From NCBI RefSeq assembly GCF_001639725.1, contig NZ_LTAW01000009.1, positions 62,001 through 126,000 of the forward strand: a stretch of 64,000 bases of DNA, in the 5' to 3' direction. The translations under genes and the position numbers were made by a program. The notes beneath the pieces were generated by a model that had not been told where the DNA came from, did not search any database, and was given only the letters and a program-made list of their open reading frames with translations. Shown one piece after another: positions 23,525 to 33,612 of this stretch. This stretch comes from Marinomonas atlantica (lineage in GTDB: Bacteria > Pseudomonadota > Gammaproteobacteria > Pseudomonadales > Marinomonadaceae). Numbering within the stretch: position 1 is the first letter of the stretch; each line of letters starts with the position of its first letter.

Positions 23525-25731
23525 TTAGATGGGCTTAATGGAAGTTTCTTTTGGGCCCAGATCAGTGCATCTTCTAAAAGCATTGGCCGTCCGATAAAGT
23601 AACCTTGACCAGAATCACAGCCCATTTCGCGCAACATATCGAGCTGCTGCTGGGTTTCAATGCCTTCTGCGATCACTGACATGTTGAGCGTTTTGCCGAG
23701 TTCAATAATCATTTGAACAATTTTGCGATCTTGTTCTGTTTTATCCATACGATCGACAAACTGACGGTCGATTTTCAGCTCGTCGGCATTAAGCATGGAA
23801 AGATAGGATAATGACGAATAGCCAGCCCCAAAGTCATCGATGCTGATTTTAATGCCGACGTCACGTAGCTTTTCTAAATAATCGGAGGCGATTCTCAATA
23901 CTTCAATTAGCTGAGTTTCAGTAACTTCAATAGTTATATTTTGGGCATCGACACCTTGCTCGCATAAGCAATGCTGAAAGCGTTTTACAAAGTCCGTTCG
24001 GGTGACCTCAGAGCCTGCAACATTGACCGATAAAGGAACATTGATATTGGCCTGCTGTAGCTGTTTAACTGCTTTACAAGCACGAATGGTGACATATTCA
24101 TCCAGTTTATCAATTAAGCCGGATGTTTCCGCCAACGGAATAAAACGGTCTGGCGCAATCATGCTTCCATCATCGTCCTGCCACCGAACTAATACTTCAT
24201 AGCCAATCAGAGAATGGTCGACTAACGAAATTTTTGGCTGAAGATGAATGAAAAATTTATTGTTCTGTAACGCTATGCGCATTTTTTTCATCAACTCATA
24301 ACGCTCTTGCAGATCACTAAGCTCTGAGCCATCGAAAACACTAAAGACCTTCTGTTGATGCTTCACCTGCTCCAAAAACGCTTTGGCTATGCCCAATATC
24401 TGACTCGGCCCTTGCTCATCAATGTCAGCTAGTTTGATTAATGCCCCCGTTAAATCAATAGTATGCGTCGTGCCTTTTATTTCTAGCTGTGGATGCAAAA
24501 CATGTTCAAGCTCTTCACGTGAATAATCTTGTTGGTTGTCATACACCATCAAAATTAGGGTGTCGCGTTCATACAGCACCACATCAATCGCTTTGACAAA
24601 ACACGCTTTTAGATGGGCTGCTAAATGACGCATGAGCGAACGCCCAAATTTCACACCAAATAGCACTTCGCTATAGGTTAACTCTTCTACATGAAGCATA
24701 AATAATTTAGTGTTTAGACGTTCTTGCGAAGATAAGTTCTTGATTTGACGAATTAGCCAATTTTTGTTGTGTAGCCCTGTAATCGTGTCGTAATAAGCCA
24801 ATTCAGACAACCGATTATGCAGCGCGACATTACTGAAACCTGCATTGATATTTTCCCCAAAGATTTGCAGTAAATCGACTTCGTATTCCGTTAACGCATG
24901 CTCGCATTTAACCGCAACAATATAATCTCTTTGATCCACATCTTTGCTGGAGAAATACAGTGCCGACAGCGGTGTGTCTAAAACATGACCTTGATTAGAC
25001 ATACATTGACCGACTAATTGAGTGATCGCTGGCTCAGAGTCTATACTACCAAGATATTGGTTGGCCCAACTTTTATAGCTGCCAGCCGCAGCAAACACTA
25101 AAGCACGTTCAGGCATCTGATCGTTTTCGTGGGCGATACAGACAATACCGCCTGCATCAAGATTAAATACCCGGGCCAGCTCTTCAAGAATCGACTGAGT
25201 GTAGGCCTTTAAGTCAAGTTTGCTGCTGATGCGCTGACTGGATTCAATCAACAATTGCAGTCCTTGACGGGCTTGCTGCATAGACGTCATGTGTTCCCAT
25301 GTACGAATGTTGCCCAGTACAACGGACTGCAGATGCTCGTGCGTCAGATCGCTTTTATTCCAGTAATCATCAATATCATAGCTGATCATTAAATCACCCG
25401 GCGGCATCATGCCAGGCTGACCTGTCAGCAACACAATTCTGATCAGCTGATTACCTAATCCATCTCGAATCGATTTTACCAAACGTAAACCGGCATCGTC
25501 GGTTTCCATGACCACATCTAGCAGCACCAAACAGACATCAGGATGCTGAGCAATAACTGTCGAAGCTTCTTGTGCACTGTTTGCGGTCAGAAGCTCAATT
25601 TTACGATCACCATAATTCAGTGCTTTAAGCGTTAGAAGTAATGTACCTTGATAGGTAGTATCGTCTTCAACAGAAAGTATCTTACATAACTTAGCTTCTT
25701 TAGGCTGTGGCATATTCCTTTTTGCACTCAT
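23521..25731 (-). CDS. Response regulator: REC, DUF3369, degenerate GGDEF, EAL
   Basis: A 736-residue cytosolic protein. The receiver at residues 15-140 has phospho-acceptor D72 (LLDVVME). A DUF3369 (GAF-like) domain spans about 155-310. A GGDEF-type domain at about 320-470 has the active-site loop replaced by YERDT, so cyclase activity is very unlikely. The EAL domain at about 485-725 keeps EVLVRW, NVAGSE, IDDFGAGYSSLSYL and KIDRQFV, so cyclic di-GMP hydrolysis is likely. It is the first gene of the pair; its kinase partner overlaps by 4 bases. The pair probably lowers cyclic di-GMP on an external signal. Confidence 0.92.
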   Translation of the reverse strand: MSAKRNMPQPKEAKLCKILSVEDDTTYQGTLLLTLKALNYGDRKIELLTANSAQEASTVIAQHPDVCLVLLDVVMETDDAGLRLVKSIRDGLGNQLIRIVLLTGQPGMMPPGDLMISYDIDDYWNKSDLTHEHLQSVVLGNIRTWEHMTSMQQARQGLQLLIESSQRISSKLDLKAYTQSILEELARVFNLDAGGIVCIAHENDQMPERALVFAAAGSYKSWANQYLGSIDSEPAITQLVGQCMSNQGHVLDTPLSALYFSSKDVDQRDYIVAVKCEHALTEYEVDLLQIFGENINAGFSNVALHNRLSELAYYDTITGLHNKNWLIRQIKNLSSQERLNTKLFMLHVEELTYSEVLFGVKFGRSLMRHLAAHLKACFVKAIDVVLYERDTLILMVYDNQQDYSREELEHVLHPQLEIKGTTHTIDLTGALIKLADIDEQGPSQILGIAKAFLEQVKHQQKVFSVFDGSELSDLQERYELMKKMRIALQNNKFFIHLQPKISLVDHSLIGYEVLVRWQDDDGSMIAPDRFIPLAETSGLIDKLDEYVTIRACKAVKQLQQANINVPLSVNVAGSEVTRTDFVKRFQHCLCEQGVDAQNITIEVTETQLIEVLRIASDYLEKLRDVGIKISIDDFGAGYSSLSYLSMLNADELKIDRQFVDRMDKTEQDRKIVQMIIELGKTLNMSVIAEGIETQQQLDMLREMGCDSGQGYFIGRPMLLEDALIWAQKKLPLSPSK

Positions 25732-25962
25732 AAGTTACTCGCAATTTTATTTAACTTTATTCATCAGATAGTAGTATTGGTTTACTAACAATCAGGTTAA
25801 TTTAGCTAAAAAAAGTTGTAGAGATTTGTAATCATTCAAATCTCATATATAGGTTTTTTAGGCGGTTCTAATACTTACTATAGTCACTCTGCCTGTTTAT
25901 GAAAGTAAGTGTGCTATAGTGTCCGTTTCTTCATTCACAATCTTGCTCAGCAAGGTAGGATC

Positions 25963-26583
25963 ATGACAAAGCAAAAAGGCAATCTATTCATACTGTCCGC
26001 GCCATCCGGTGCTGGTAAGTCCTCTCTATACAAAGCATTACTAAAAGCAGACTCTAACGTTCGCATTTCAGTATCTCACACTACCCGTGCGCCTCGTTCC
26101 GGCGAAGAACATGGACGTGAGTATTTTTTTGTCGATGTAGACTCTTTTTTAGACATGATTGCTGACAATGCATTCTTTGAGCATGCTCAAGTGTTTGATA
26201 ACTACTATGGCACATCTAAACAAGCTATTTTTGACATGTTAGACCAAGGTCTAGATGTTATTTTAGAAATCGATTGGCAGGGCGCGCGTCAAGTACGCGA
26301 GTTGTACCCAGAAGCGATCGGTATCTTCATCTTACCGCCCTCTTTAAAAGCCCTGGAAGAGCGCTTAACTGGCCGAGGCACTGACTCAGAAGAAGTCATT
26401 GCTCGTCGTATGTCGAAAGCTGTCAACGAAATGTCGCATTATGAAGAGTACGAATATGTCATTATCAACGATGATTTTGAGCAAGCTCTGACACAATTAA
26501 CGGCTGTTTTTGCAGCGAACCGCACAAGAACATCATTAATCCAAGAGATTCACAGCGAACTCATCAATGATCTCTTGTCATAG
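25963..26583 (+). CDS. gmk: Guanylate kinase
   Basis: A 206-residue essential enzyme that phosphorylates GMP to GDP. The P-loop SAPSGAGKSSL is at about residues 11-21; the GMP-binding SHTTRAPRSGEEHGREYFFV and the lid region RLTGRGTDSEEVIARRM follow. The start at 25963 follows AAGGTAGGA and matches the E. coli length (207). It heads gmk-rpoZ-spoT-ridA, the widespread gammaproteobacterial order. Confidence 0.97.
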   Translation: MTKQKGNLFILSAPSGAGKSSLYKALLKADSNVRISVSHTTRAPRSGEEHGREYFFVDVDSFLDMIADNAFFEHAQVFDNYYGTSKQAIFDMLDQGLDVILEIDWQGARQVRELYPEAIGIFILPPSLKALEERLTGRGTDSEEVIARRMSKAVNEMSHYEEYEYVIINDDFEQALTQLTAVFAANRTRTSLIQEIHSELINDLLS

Positions 26584-26652
26584 TGATCGTCCGTTAAGTA
26601 AAATCGACATTACTAATTAGTGATTAATCCTTACCCTATATAGAGGTCAAAC

Positions 26653-26877
26653 ATGGCTCGAGTTACAGTTGAAGATTGTCTTGAAAACGTAGATAACCGT
26701 TTTGAGTTGGTAATGGTGGCAGCAAAGCGCGCCCGTCAACTTGCGACAGGTGGTGCAGAAGCTAAAGTAGCATTAGAAGAAGACAAAATGACCGTAGTGG
26801 CACTACGCGAAATCGCAGAAGATCTAGTCAATGCGAAAAACGTCGACTTCCACGCTAAGCCTACTACAGAGTTTTAA
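26653..26877 (+). CDS. rpoZ: RNA polymerase omega subunit
   Basis: A 74-residue omega subunit that helps fold the beta' subunit and is part of the ppGpp site. [28 protein letters not shown] and ALREIAEDL are family hallmarks. It is shorter than E. coli omega (91), lacking part of the variable C-terminal tail, which is common. It lies between gmk and spoT, so the ppGpp synthetase and a ppGpp-binding subunit share a transcript. Confidence 0.96.
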   Translation: MARVTVEDCLENVDNRFELVMVAAKRARQLATGGAEAKVALEEDKMTVVALREIAEDLVNAKNVDFHAKPTTEF

Positions 26878-26944
26878 TTCTTTATGGTTTACATCGCTCA
26901 ACGCACGATGTTCTGGTTTAGCTTTTCCTGATGTGAGGTGAGCG

Positions 26945-29062
26945 GTGTCTACTATTGAAGTATTAGCTCAAACGCTCAGCCAATATCTACCTAATGAACA
27001 GGTAGCAACGGTTAAGCGCGCGTATTACTACGCTGAACAAGCCCATGACGGCCAAAAACGTAAAAGTGGTGAGCATTATGTCACTCACCCACTTGCGGTT
27101 GCGTTTATTTTGGCCGACCTTCGTATGGATTGCGAAGGCTTGACGGCGGCGCTTTTGCACGACGTCATTGAAGATACTGGCATATCTCGCGAATCCCTTG
27201 CCGAACAATTTGGCGAGGGTGTCGCAAGCCTTGTGGACGGCGTTAGTAAACTGACGCACCTAGAGTTCAACAGCCAACTCGAAAAACAAGCACACAACTT
27301 CCAAAAAATGGCCATGGCCATGGCCGATGACATTCGTGTCATCATGGTAAAACTGGCCGACCGACTCCATAACATGCGCACTCTAGACGCCATGCCGGGT
27401 CATAAAAAGCGCCGTATTGCCAAAGAAACCCTCGATATTTATGCGCCCATCGCTAACCGTTTAGGTATGTACAATGTCAAAGTTGACCTTGAGTCCTTAG
27501 CATTTCAAGCCTATTACCCAATGCGTTCACGTATGCTCAAGCGTGCAATCAATAAACGCTATGGGCAGCGTGACAAAGCGATGGAGAAGCTAGAAGACTA
27601 TATCCGCTCTGAACTTGCGGCCGAATACATCGATTCGTCCATCAGTGTACGTGAGAAGCACACCTACAGTATTTACCAGAAGATGCATAATAAACGTCGC
27701 TCTCTGGAAGAAATCATGGATGTTATGGGTGTGCGCATTGTCACCGATCGCCCGGATAGCTGTTACCGAATTCTTGGAGTGATTCACGCTCTGTTTAAGC
27801 CAATTGATGGTCGTTTTAAAGATTACATTGCAGTACCCAAGTCGAACGGCTACCAGTCTATACACACCACTGTTTTAGGTAATAATGGCTTACCGTTAGA
27901 AGTCCAGATTCGCACTAAAGAAATGGACGTGGTCGCAGTTCAAGGTATTGCGGCTCATTGGACCTATAAGTCTCAGGGCCAATCTGGCGTTACAGCAACC
28001 AACCATGAACGTGCGACGAAATGGGTGAAAAGCTTACTTGAAATTCAAGAGAAAGCACACAATCCAATGGAGTTCATTGATAACGTTAAGAGTGACCTCT
28101 TCCCCGACGAAGTCTACGTGTTTACGCCAAAAGGCGAAATCATTGAGCTGCCTTCTGGGGCAACACCGGTCGACTTCGCTTACGGTGTTCACACAGAGAT
28201 CGGTAACACCTGTATCTCTTGTCGTATTAACCGACGCTTAGCGCCGCTCAGTACGCAATTGGAAAGCGGTCAAACCGTGGAAGTTATCACCGCGAAAAGC
28301 GCCCAACCAAATGTCGCTTGGTTAAGCTTTGCGATCACTGGTAAAGCACGCACAAATATTCGTCATTACTTGAAAACAAAGCAGCGTGAAAATGCGATCT
28401 CCTTTGGTTACCGCTTGCTGACCCGATCTTTGAACGCCTTTAGCACAACGATCGAAGAACTGTCCCAAGAACAAGTTCAGCAGGTGCTGGATCATTACCA
28501 ATTTGAAATCTTAGACGACTTACTAGAGTCCATCGGTAAAGGTTGTCATGTCGGTTACGTGGTGGCACGACAATTATTCCCTGATTTCAAAGAAGAAGAA
28601 CTGGTCACGCCTAAATCTTTCAAAGTGAATGGCTCCGAAGGCATGCTAATGTCGTTCGCGAAGTGCTGTTCGCCGATTCCAGGTGACCCTATTGTCGGCT
28701 ACGTGCAAGTCGACAAAGGCGTTATCATTCATCATCAAAACTGCCCGAATATCCAAGACCACCTTGCCAACCCAGAGCGTTATATTCGCATGAGTTGGGG
28801 CAAGGAGATCGAAGAAGAGCTCAAAGTCAGCCTTATTATTTCTTATATAAATGAGCGTGGTGCGGTCGCGCAAATCGCCAGCGCCATTACTGACACAGAT
28901 TTCCAAGTATCAAACTTAGACATCATTGAGCGCGGTAAGATTTCTCGATTACGTTTGAACATCGCTATTTCAAGCCGCGTAGGCTTGGCCGATGTGATGC
29001 GTCGTATTAAAGCGATACGCTGTGTTGAAAAAGTGACCCGCGAAACACTCGTAGGACACTAA
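26945..29062 (+). CDS. spoT: Bifunctional (p)ppGpp synthetase/hydrolase SpoT
   Basis: A 705-residue stringent-response enzyme. The N-terminal HD hydrolase domain has THPLAVAFIL and the intact HDVIEDT (about residues 45-80). The synthetase domain has RFKDYIAVPKSNGYQSIHT (about 292-310). The TGS domain has VYVFTPKGEIIELPSGATP (about 390-410), and a C-terminal ACT domain is present. The intact HD site favours SpoT over RelA. The start is GTG with GAGGTGA upstream. The length matches E. coli SpoT (702). Confidence 0.96.
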   Translation: MSTIEVLAQTLSQYLPNEQVATVKRAYYYAEQAHDGQKRKSGEHYVTHPLAVAFILADLRMDCEGLTAALLHDVIEDTGISRESLAEQFGEGVASLVDGVSKLTHLEFNSQLEKQAHNFQKMAMAMADDIRVIMVKLADRLHNMRTLDAMPGHKKRRIAKETLDIYAPIANRLGMYNVKVDLESLAFQAYYPMRSRMLKRAINKRYGQRDKAMEKLEDYIRSELAAEYIDSSISVREKHTYSIYQKMHNKRRSLEEIMDVMGVRIVTDRPDSCYRILGVIHALFKPIDGRFKDYIAVPKSNGYQSIHTTVLGNNGLPLEVQIRTKEMDVVAVQGIAAHWTYKSQGQSGVTATNHERATKWVKSLLEIQEKAHNPMEFIDNVKSDLFPDEVYVFTPKGEIIELPSGATPVDFAYGVHTEIGNTCISCRINRRLAPLSTQLESGQTVEVITAKSAQPNVAWLSFAITGKARTNIRHYLKTKQRENAISFGYRLLTRSLNAFSTTIEELSQEQVQQVLDHYQFEILDDLLESIGKGCHVGYVVARQLFPDFKEEELVTPKSFKVNGSEGMLMSFAKCCSPIPGDPIVGYVQVDKGVIIHHQNCPNIQDHLANPERYIRMSWGKEIEEELKVSLIISYINERGAVAQIASAITDTDFQVSNLDIIERGKISRLRLNIAISSRVGLADVMRRIKAIRCVEKVTRETLVGH

Positions 29063-29104
29063 TCAGACAACGTTCATTGAATTATTCTTTAAGGACTTCA
29101 AATC

Positions 29105-29491
29105 ATGGCTAAACAAGTGATCTTCTCTGAAAACGCTCCTGCAGCGATCGGCCCATACTCTCAAGCAGTTCGTGCCGGCAATACTGTTTACCTTTCTGGC
29201 CAGATCCCATTGGTTCCAGAAACAATGGAAGTGATCAGCGATGATGTCGCTGAGCAAACGACTCAGGTATTCAAAAACCTACAAGCTGTATGTGAAGCGG
29301 CGGGTGGCTCTCTAAAAGACATCGTTAAACTCAACATCTACATGACTGACCTAGGCAACTTCGCTCTAGTAAACGAAGTCATGACTAAGTTCTTTGTCGA
29401 ACCTTACCCTGCGCGTGCCGCGTTAGGCGTTCGCGCATTGCCAAAAGGCGTTGCCGTTGAAATCGAAGGTGTATTGGTTCTAGAAGACTAA
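29105..29491 (+). CDS. ridA: RidA family 2-iminobutanoate/2-iminopropanoate deaminase
   Basis: A 128-residue RidA/YjgF protein that hydrolyses reactive enamine/imine intermediates from pyridoxal-phosphate enzymes. It contains [20 protein letters not shown], the YLSGQIPL segment, and the active-site arginine in [15 protein letters not shown] with the terminal glutamate in VEIEGVL. A TTTAAGGA site precedes the ATG. It follows spoT by 42 bases and ends at a strong terminator. Confidence 0.95.
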   Translation: MAKQVIFSENAPAAIGPYSQAVRAGNTVYLSGQIPLVPETMEVISDDVAEQTTQVFKNLQAVCEAAGGSLKDIVKLNIYMTDLGNFALVNEVMTKFFVEPYPARAALGVRALPKGVAVEIEGVLVLED

Positions 29492-29503
29492 TCCCAATCC
29501 ATT

Positions 29504-29539
29504 AAAAAAGGCGCTTAGAGTGATCTAAGCGCCTTTTTT
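29504..29539. terminator. Bidirectional terminator between ridA and the SDR gene
   Basis: A 16-pair perfect stem (AAAAAAGGCGCTTAGA with TCTAAGCGCCTTTTTT) and a 4-base loop, with A and T runs on both sides. It can end transcripts from both directions. Confidence 0.92.
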
Positions 29540-29543
29540 GTGT

Positions 29544-30416
29544 TTATAACTGGGTGTTTCTTTGTGCTAACCAGGCTTGGTAGTCCGGCAACATACTGTC
29601 ATAACCCGAAATATAAGAGGGATAGTCTGGGCGCCATCCGAGCGTTTTCAGTGTCTGCCCGACGATACGCTTACCGCGGCTGGGTAAATAATCGGTAATG
29701 CTAATCGTATCTGGTAACGGTGGTGGTACCTGCAGACGAGCTGATAACCAAAGCTTCACTTCCCACATAGACGCGGGATGCCCGTCACTGGCAATAATAT
29801 GAGCGGGTAAAGTTTGATCTGCTAGCATGTGCTCACCTGTAATACACAAGGCGTTCACTACATCGTCCCGATGAATGCGGTTGGTCCACTGGTTCAGCGA
29901 CCAAGCCTCGCCACGATGTACACCTTCGATCAGGCGATAACGGCCAGGGCCATAAATACCGGAGCAACGCACAGCTGTAGCTGAGAAATTCTCTATCAGT
30001 ATGGCTTCGGCTTGTAATATTTTATCAGCCGTGGAGGATGCCGCCTGCGCAGTGCTGGTGTCATCAATCCATTCACCACGACTTTCGCCATAGACACTGG
30101 TACTGGAGACAAAAATAACTTTGGGAGGTGTCGTTCGACCTTTAAATCCGTCAACGACGGCCTGAGCTGTGTCGACATAAGCGGCTTGATAAGCCTCTGC
30201 CGTGCGTCCTGACGGTGTCATAATTAAATACACCAAGTCCGCCTCGGGCCAGTCCTTTGCCAACAGTGTCGTAATGTCTTGGGTGATACCTTTTACCCCT
30301 TCCGGAAACTCAGTTCCTGAACGGCGAATGCCGGTTACTTCAGCTCCCTTCGCAACAAAATGACGTGCTACGCCTTGTCCTAGGTCACCGCATCCTGCTA
30401 TTAAAACCTTTGCCAT
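29544..30416 (-). CDS. YeeZ-like NAD-dependent epimerase/dehydratase family protein
   Basis: A 290-residue extended short-chain dehydrogenase. The Rossmann motif VLIAGCGDLGQGVARHF is at residues 4-20. SSTSVYGESRGEWIDD and CSGIYGPGRY are family segments, but the catalytic YxxxK is not evident, as in the YeeZ branch. The start at 30416 follows GAGGGTG; a longer frame adds 13 residues. It is divergent from oxyR. The substrate is unknown. Confidence 0.82.
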   Translation of the reverse strand: MAKVLIAGCGDLGQGVARHFVAKGAEVTGIRRSGTEFPEGVKGITQDITTLLAKDWPEADLVYLIMTPSGRTAEAYQAAYVDTAQAVVDGFKGRTTPPKVIFVSSTSVYGESRGEWIDDTSTAQAASSTADKILQAEAILIENFSATAVRCSGIYGPGRYRLIEGVHRGEAWSLNQWTNRIHRDDVVNALCITGEHMLADQTLPAHIIASDGHPASMWEVKLWLSARLQVPPPLPDTISITDYLPSRGKRIVGQTLKTLGWRPDYPSYISGYDSMLPDYQAWLAQRNTQL

Positions 30417-30518
30417 AACACCCTCAATCATTGCAATAAAAGCGTATATACTCATAAGCAGTACACTTTATCAAATTATGTATTATCATAGTTAATACCA
30501 ATTATAAGGGTAATGACT

Positions 30519-31427
30519 ATGACGCTAACAGAACTCAAATACATCGTTATGCTAGCAGAAGAGAAACACTTTGGCCGAGCTGCAGAGCGCTGTCACGTGT
30601 CTCAGCCAACGCTCAGTGTAGCGGTTAAAAAGCTGGAAGACGAACTCGGTGCGGCCATTTTTGAGCGCAGTAAAAGCTCTGTGTACATTACTCCACTGGG
30701 CGAGCAAATCATCGGCCAAGCCAAACGCGTGCTTGAGCAGGCTAGCATGATTAAAGAGCTGGCGTCATCTGGCAAAAACCAGCTCAATGGGCCTCTTAAA
30801 GTCGGTGCGATATATACGATTGCTCCTTACCTCTTTCCTTCTATGATTCCTGAACTAAAGCGTATTGCCGAAGGCATGCCATTGTCGATCGAGGAAGACC
30901 TCACCGAAAACTTGCGCCCCAAACTGCGTAATGGTGCGCTGGACGCGATCATTGTCGCTCTCCCTTTTCGTGAGCCTGATGTCGTCACACGCCCCATCTA
31001 CGAAGAAGAGTTTGTGGTGCTCATGCCAAAAGATCATCCGTGGACTTCTCTAGACCATATTAGTACCGATCAGTTGACGACAGACAATCTGCTACTGCTC
31101 GGCAAAGGTCACTGCTTCAGTGACCAAGTGATGGAAGCCTGTCCCTTGGTAGGCGAAGATGAATTAAACGATGGGCATACCATTGTGAATGGCAGCTCAC
31201 TGGAAACCATTCGTTATATGGTGTCTTCTGGTTTGGGGGTCACCGTGCTGCCTAAGTCGGCGGTCAGACATCTGGATGAAAGTATGTTGGCCGTGCGTCC
31301 CTTTAAAAGCCCTGCGCCAAAACGTACCGTTGCTCTGGCATGGCGTGCCAGCTTTCCTCGCCCTAAGGCGATCGAATCCCTCAGTCAGTCCATTAAAGAG
31401 GCCTGTCAGAAATTGGATCTGGGATAA
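30519..31427 (+). CDS. oxyR: Peroxide-sensing LysR regulator OxyR
   Basis: A 302-residue hydrogen-peroxide sensor and activator. The N-terminal helix-turn-helix contains HFGRAAERCHVSQPTLSVAV. With the start at 30519 the redox cysteines fall exactly at Cys199 and Cys208 (GHCFSDQVMEAC), as in E. coli. AAGGG at 30506-30510 is 8 bases before this ATG and only 2 before the one at 30513, which settles the start. recG follows 2 bases after the stop, the order also found in Pseudomonas. Confidence 0.95.
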   Translation: MTLTELKYIVMLAEEKHFGRAAERCHVSQPTLSVAVKKLEDELGAAIFERSKSSVYITPLGEQIIGQAKRVLEQASMIKELASSGKNQLNGPLKVGAIYTIAPYLFPSMIPELKRIAEGMPLSIEEDLTENLRPKLRNGALDAIIVALPFREPDVVTRPIYEEEFVVLMPKDHPWTSLDHISTDQLTTDNLLLLGKGHCFSDQVMEACPLVGEDELNDGHTIVNGSSLETIRYMVSSGLGVTVLPKSAVRHLDESMLAVRPFKSPAPKRTVALAWRASFPRPKAIESLSQSIKEACQKLDLG

Positions 31428-31429
31428 CC

Positions 31430-33511
31430 ATGGTCGACACATTGGAAATGCAAGACATCAAGGAGATCAAAGGTGTCGGACAAGCGATGGCAGACAAACT
31501 CGCCAAACTAAACATCCACACCGTCCAAGATGCACTGTTTCATTTGCCCATTCGCTACCAAGATCGAACCAGTGTGGTGCCTATTGGGCAGCTGAGGTTT
31601 GGCGATGAAGCCGTGATTGAAGGCGAAGTCAGTGGCTGTGAAATCAAGATGGGTAAACGACGCAGTTTAATCTGTCGATTGCGCGATCACTCAGGCTCCC
31701 TATGTCTGCGTTTTTTCCATTTTTCTGCGGCACAAAAAAAACAGTTGGAACAATCGGGGCGTGTACGTTGCTTTGGTGAAATCCGGCGTGGCAGTACCGG
31801 ATTTGAGGTCTATCATCCAGAGTACAGCATTCTAAACGACGATGAGCCACACGAAGGCACCGACCAACTGACCCCGATCTACCCACTAACGGAAGGGGTT
31901 ACTCAAACCAAGATACGCCAAATTTGTGAGCAAGCGTTAGAACGTCTAACACCACACAATCTGCGCGAATGGTTACCGGATACTATGCGTCAGCAATTTA
32001 GTTTGCCTCCCCTCTCGGACGCAATACATTTTTTGCACCATCCGACCAAGGGCACTGACTTAGAACAGCTTAAGCGTGGCGCTCACCCAGCGCAGTATCG
32101 TTTATCATTCGAAGAGCTGATGGCGCACCAACTGTCTTTAATCGGCAAACGCCAATTGGCCAAACACGATGTCGCAGTCAAAGTACCGGATATGGGCGCG
32201 CTGGGGCAGCAACTGATTGAAGCTTTGCCGTTTTCGCCGACTGGTGCGCAACAACGCGTGACCCAAGAAATCTTACAAGATCTTGGTGCAGGCCACCCAA
32301 TGCTACGTTTAGTGCAAGGGGATGTGGGCTCAGGAAAAACACTGGTCGCTGCGCTTGCCGCCGCTGCTGTGGTCCAACAAGGCTATCAAGTGGCCGTCAT
32401 GGCACCGACCGAGATTCTGGCCGAGCAACACTACATTAACTTCAAGCAATGGTTTGAGCCCCTTGGCATCGAGGTCGCTTGGATGATCGGCAAACTTAAA
32501 GGCAAACAGCGCGAAGCAGAGTTGGAGCGGATTGCCTCTGGCAGCGCAGGGGTTGTCGTGGGCACACATGCCCTATTCCAAGAAACCGTCGTGTTCAAAG
32601 GCCTGGCTCTGGCCATCATCGATGAACAACACCGCTTTGGTGTACATCAGCGCATGGCCCTGCGTGAGAAAGGCCTACAAGCAGGCTTCCAGCCCCATCA
32701 GCTGATTATGACCGCCACACCGATTCCTCGTACGTTAGCCATGTCTGCGTACGCGGACTTAGACTGCTCGGTGATTGACGAGCTGCCACCTGGGCGCACA
32801 CCCGTAAATACCATCGTGGTCTCCGATCAACGTCGGGATGAAGTCATTCAGCGAGTGCAACATGCCTGTGCCGAAGGGAAACAAGCCTACTGGGTGTGTA
32901 CACTGATTGAAGAATCTGAAGCGTTACAATGCCAAGCCGCAGAAGACGCCGCCATTTTATTGCAAGAGCATTTATCGGGGTTAACCATCGGCTTGGTTCA
33001 TGGCCGGCTCAAAGCACAAGAAAAAGCCGACATCATGGCACGCTTTAAAGCCGGTGAGATTCAGCTTCTAGTCGCGACGACCGTGATCGAGGTCGGTGTC
33101 GACGTACCCAATGCAAGTTTGATGGTCATCGAGAACCCTGAACGTTTGGGGTTAGCTCAGCTACACCAGTTACGCGGGCGCGTGGGTCGAGGGCAAACCG
33201 CCAGTCATTGTGTGCTCTTGTACCATGCCCCTTTAGGTCAGCAAGGCAAAGCGCGTTTATCGACGATGCGTGAAACCACCGATGGCTTTAAGATCGCAGA
33301 GAAAGATTTAGAATTACGCGGACCAGGTGAGCTGCTTGGTTCACGTCAAACAGGGTTGCTTGAATTCAAAGTGGCCGATTTGCAACGCGATAAGTCTTTG
33401 CTAGACGATGTTCAAAAAGCCGCCGCGATTCTTTATCAGCATTACCCGGAGCATGTCTCGCCTTTGCTGTCGCGATGGCTGCCTCAGCACCAACAGTATC
33501 TCAACGTCTGA
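31430..33511 (+). CDS. recG: ATP-dependent DNA helicase RecG
   Basis: A 693-residue fork-reversal helicase for recombination and stalled-fork repair. The N-terminal wedge/OB domain (about 1-160) contains VGQAMADKLAKLNIHTV. The helicase core has Walker A GDVGSGKTLVAALA, motif II as IIDEQHRFGVHQR (DEQH), MTATPIPRTLA, TTVIEVGVDVPNA and QLRGRVGRG. The C-terminal TRG motif region follows (ELRGPGELLGSRQTG). The length equals E. coli RecG (693). It is cotranscribed with oxyR. Confidence 0.96.
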   Translation: MVDTLEMQDIKEIKGVGQAMADKLAKLNIHTVQDALFHLPIRYQDRTSVVPIGQLRFGDEAVIEGEVSGCEIKMGKRRSLICRLRDHSGSLCLRFFHFSAAQKKQLEQSGRVRCFGEIRRGSTGFEVYHPEYSILNDDEPHEGTDQLTPIYPLTEGVTQTKIRQICEQALERLTPHNLREWLPDTMRQQFSLPPLSDAIHFLHHPTKGTDLEQLKRGAHPAQYRLSFEELMAHQLSLIGKRQLAKHDVAVKVPDMGALGQQLIEALPFSPTGAQQRVTQEILQDLGAGHPMLRLVQGDVGSGKTLVAALAAAAVVQQGYQVAVMAPTEILAEQHYINFKQWFEPLGIEVAWMIGKLKGKQREAELERIASGSAGVVVGTHALFQETVVFKGLALAIIDEQHRFGVHQRMALREKGLQAGFQPHQLIMTATPIPRTLAMSAYADLDCSVIDELPPGRTPVNTIVVSDQRRDEVIQRVQHACAEGKQAYWVCTLIEESEALQCQAAEDAAILLQEHLSGLTIGLVHGRLKAQEKADIMARFKAGEIQLLVATTVIEVGVDVPNASLMVIENPERLGLAQLHQLRGRVGRGQTASHCVLLYHAPLGQQGKARLSTMRETTDGFKIAEKDLELRGPGELLGSRQTGLLEFKVADLQRDKSLLDDVQKAAAILYQHYPEHVSPLLSRWLPQHQQYLNV

Positions 33512-33612
33512 TCATAATTCCTAAAGTTAGTGTTGGTTTTTTAACCTAGTTGTCACATGATGACTGAAAGATACTCAACTGCGCTATCATAAGGACATAA
33601 GAGGAATCGCCT

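Noticed and set aside
26987-28906. Several minus-strand frames opposite spoT
   Set aside because: They are antisense shadows of a highly conserved coding gene, with no signals of their own.
29504-29539. Inverted repeat as a CRISPR or insertion-sequence end
   Set aside because: Only one copy exists, and the flanking A and T runs identify it as a terminator; no spaced repeats or transposase genes were seen anywhere.
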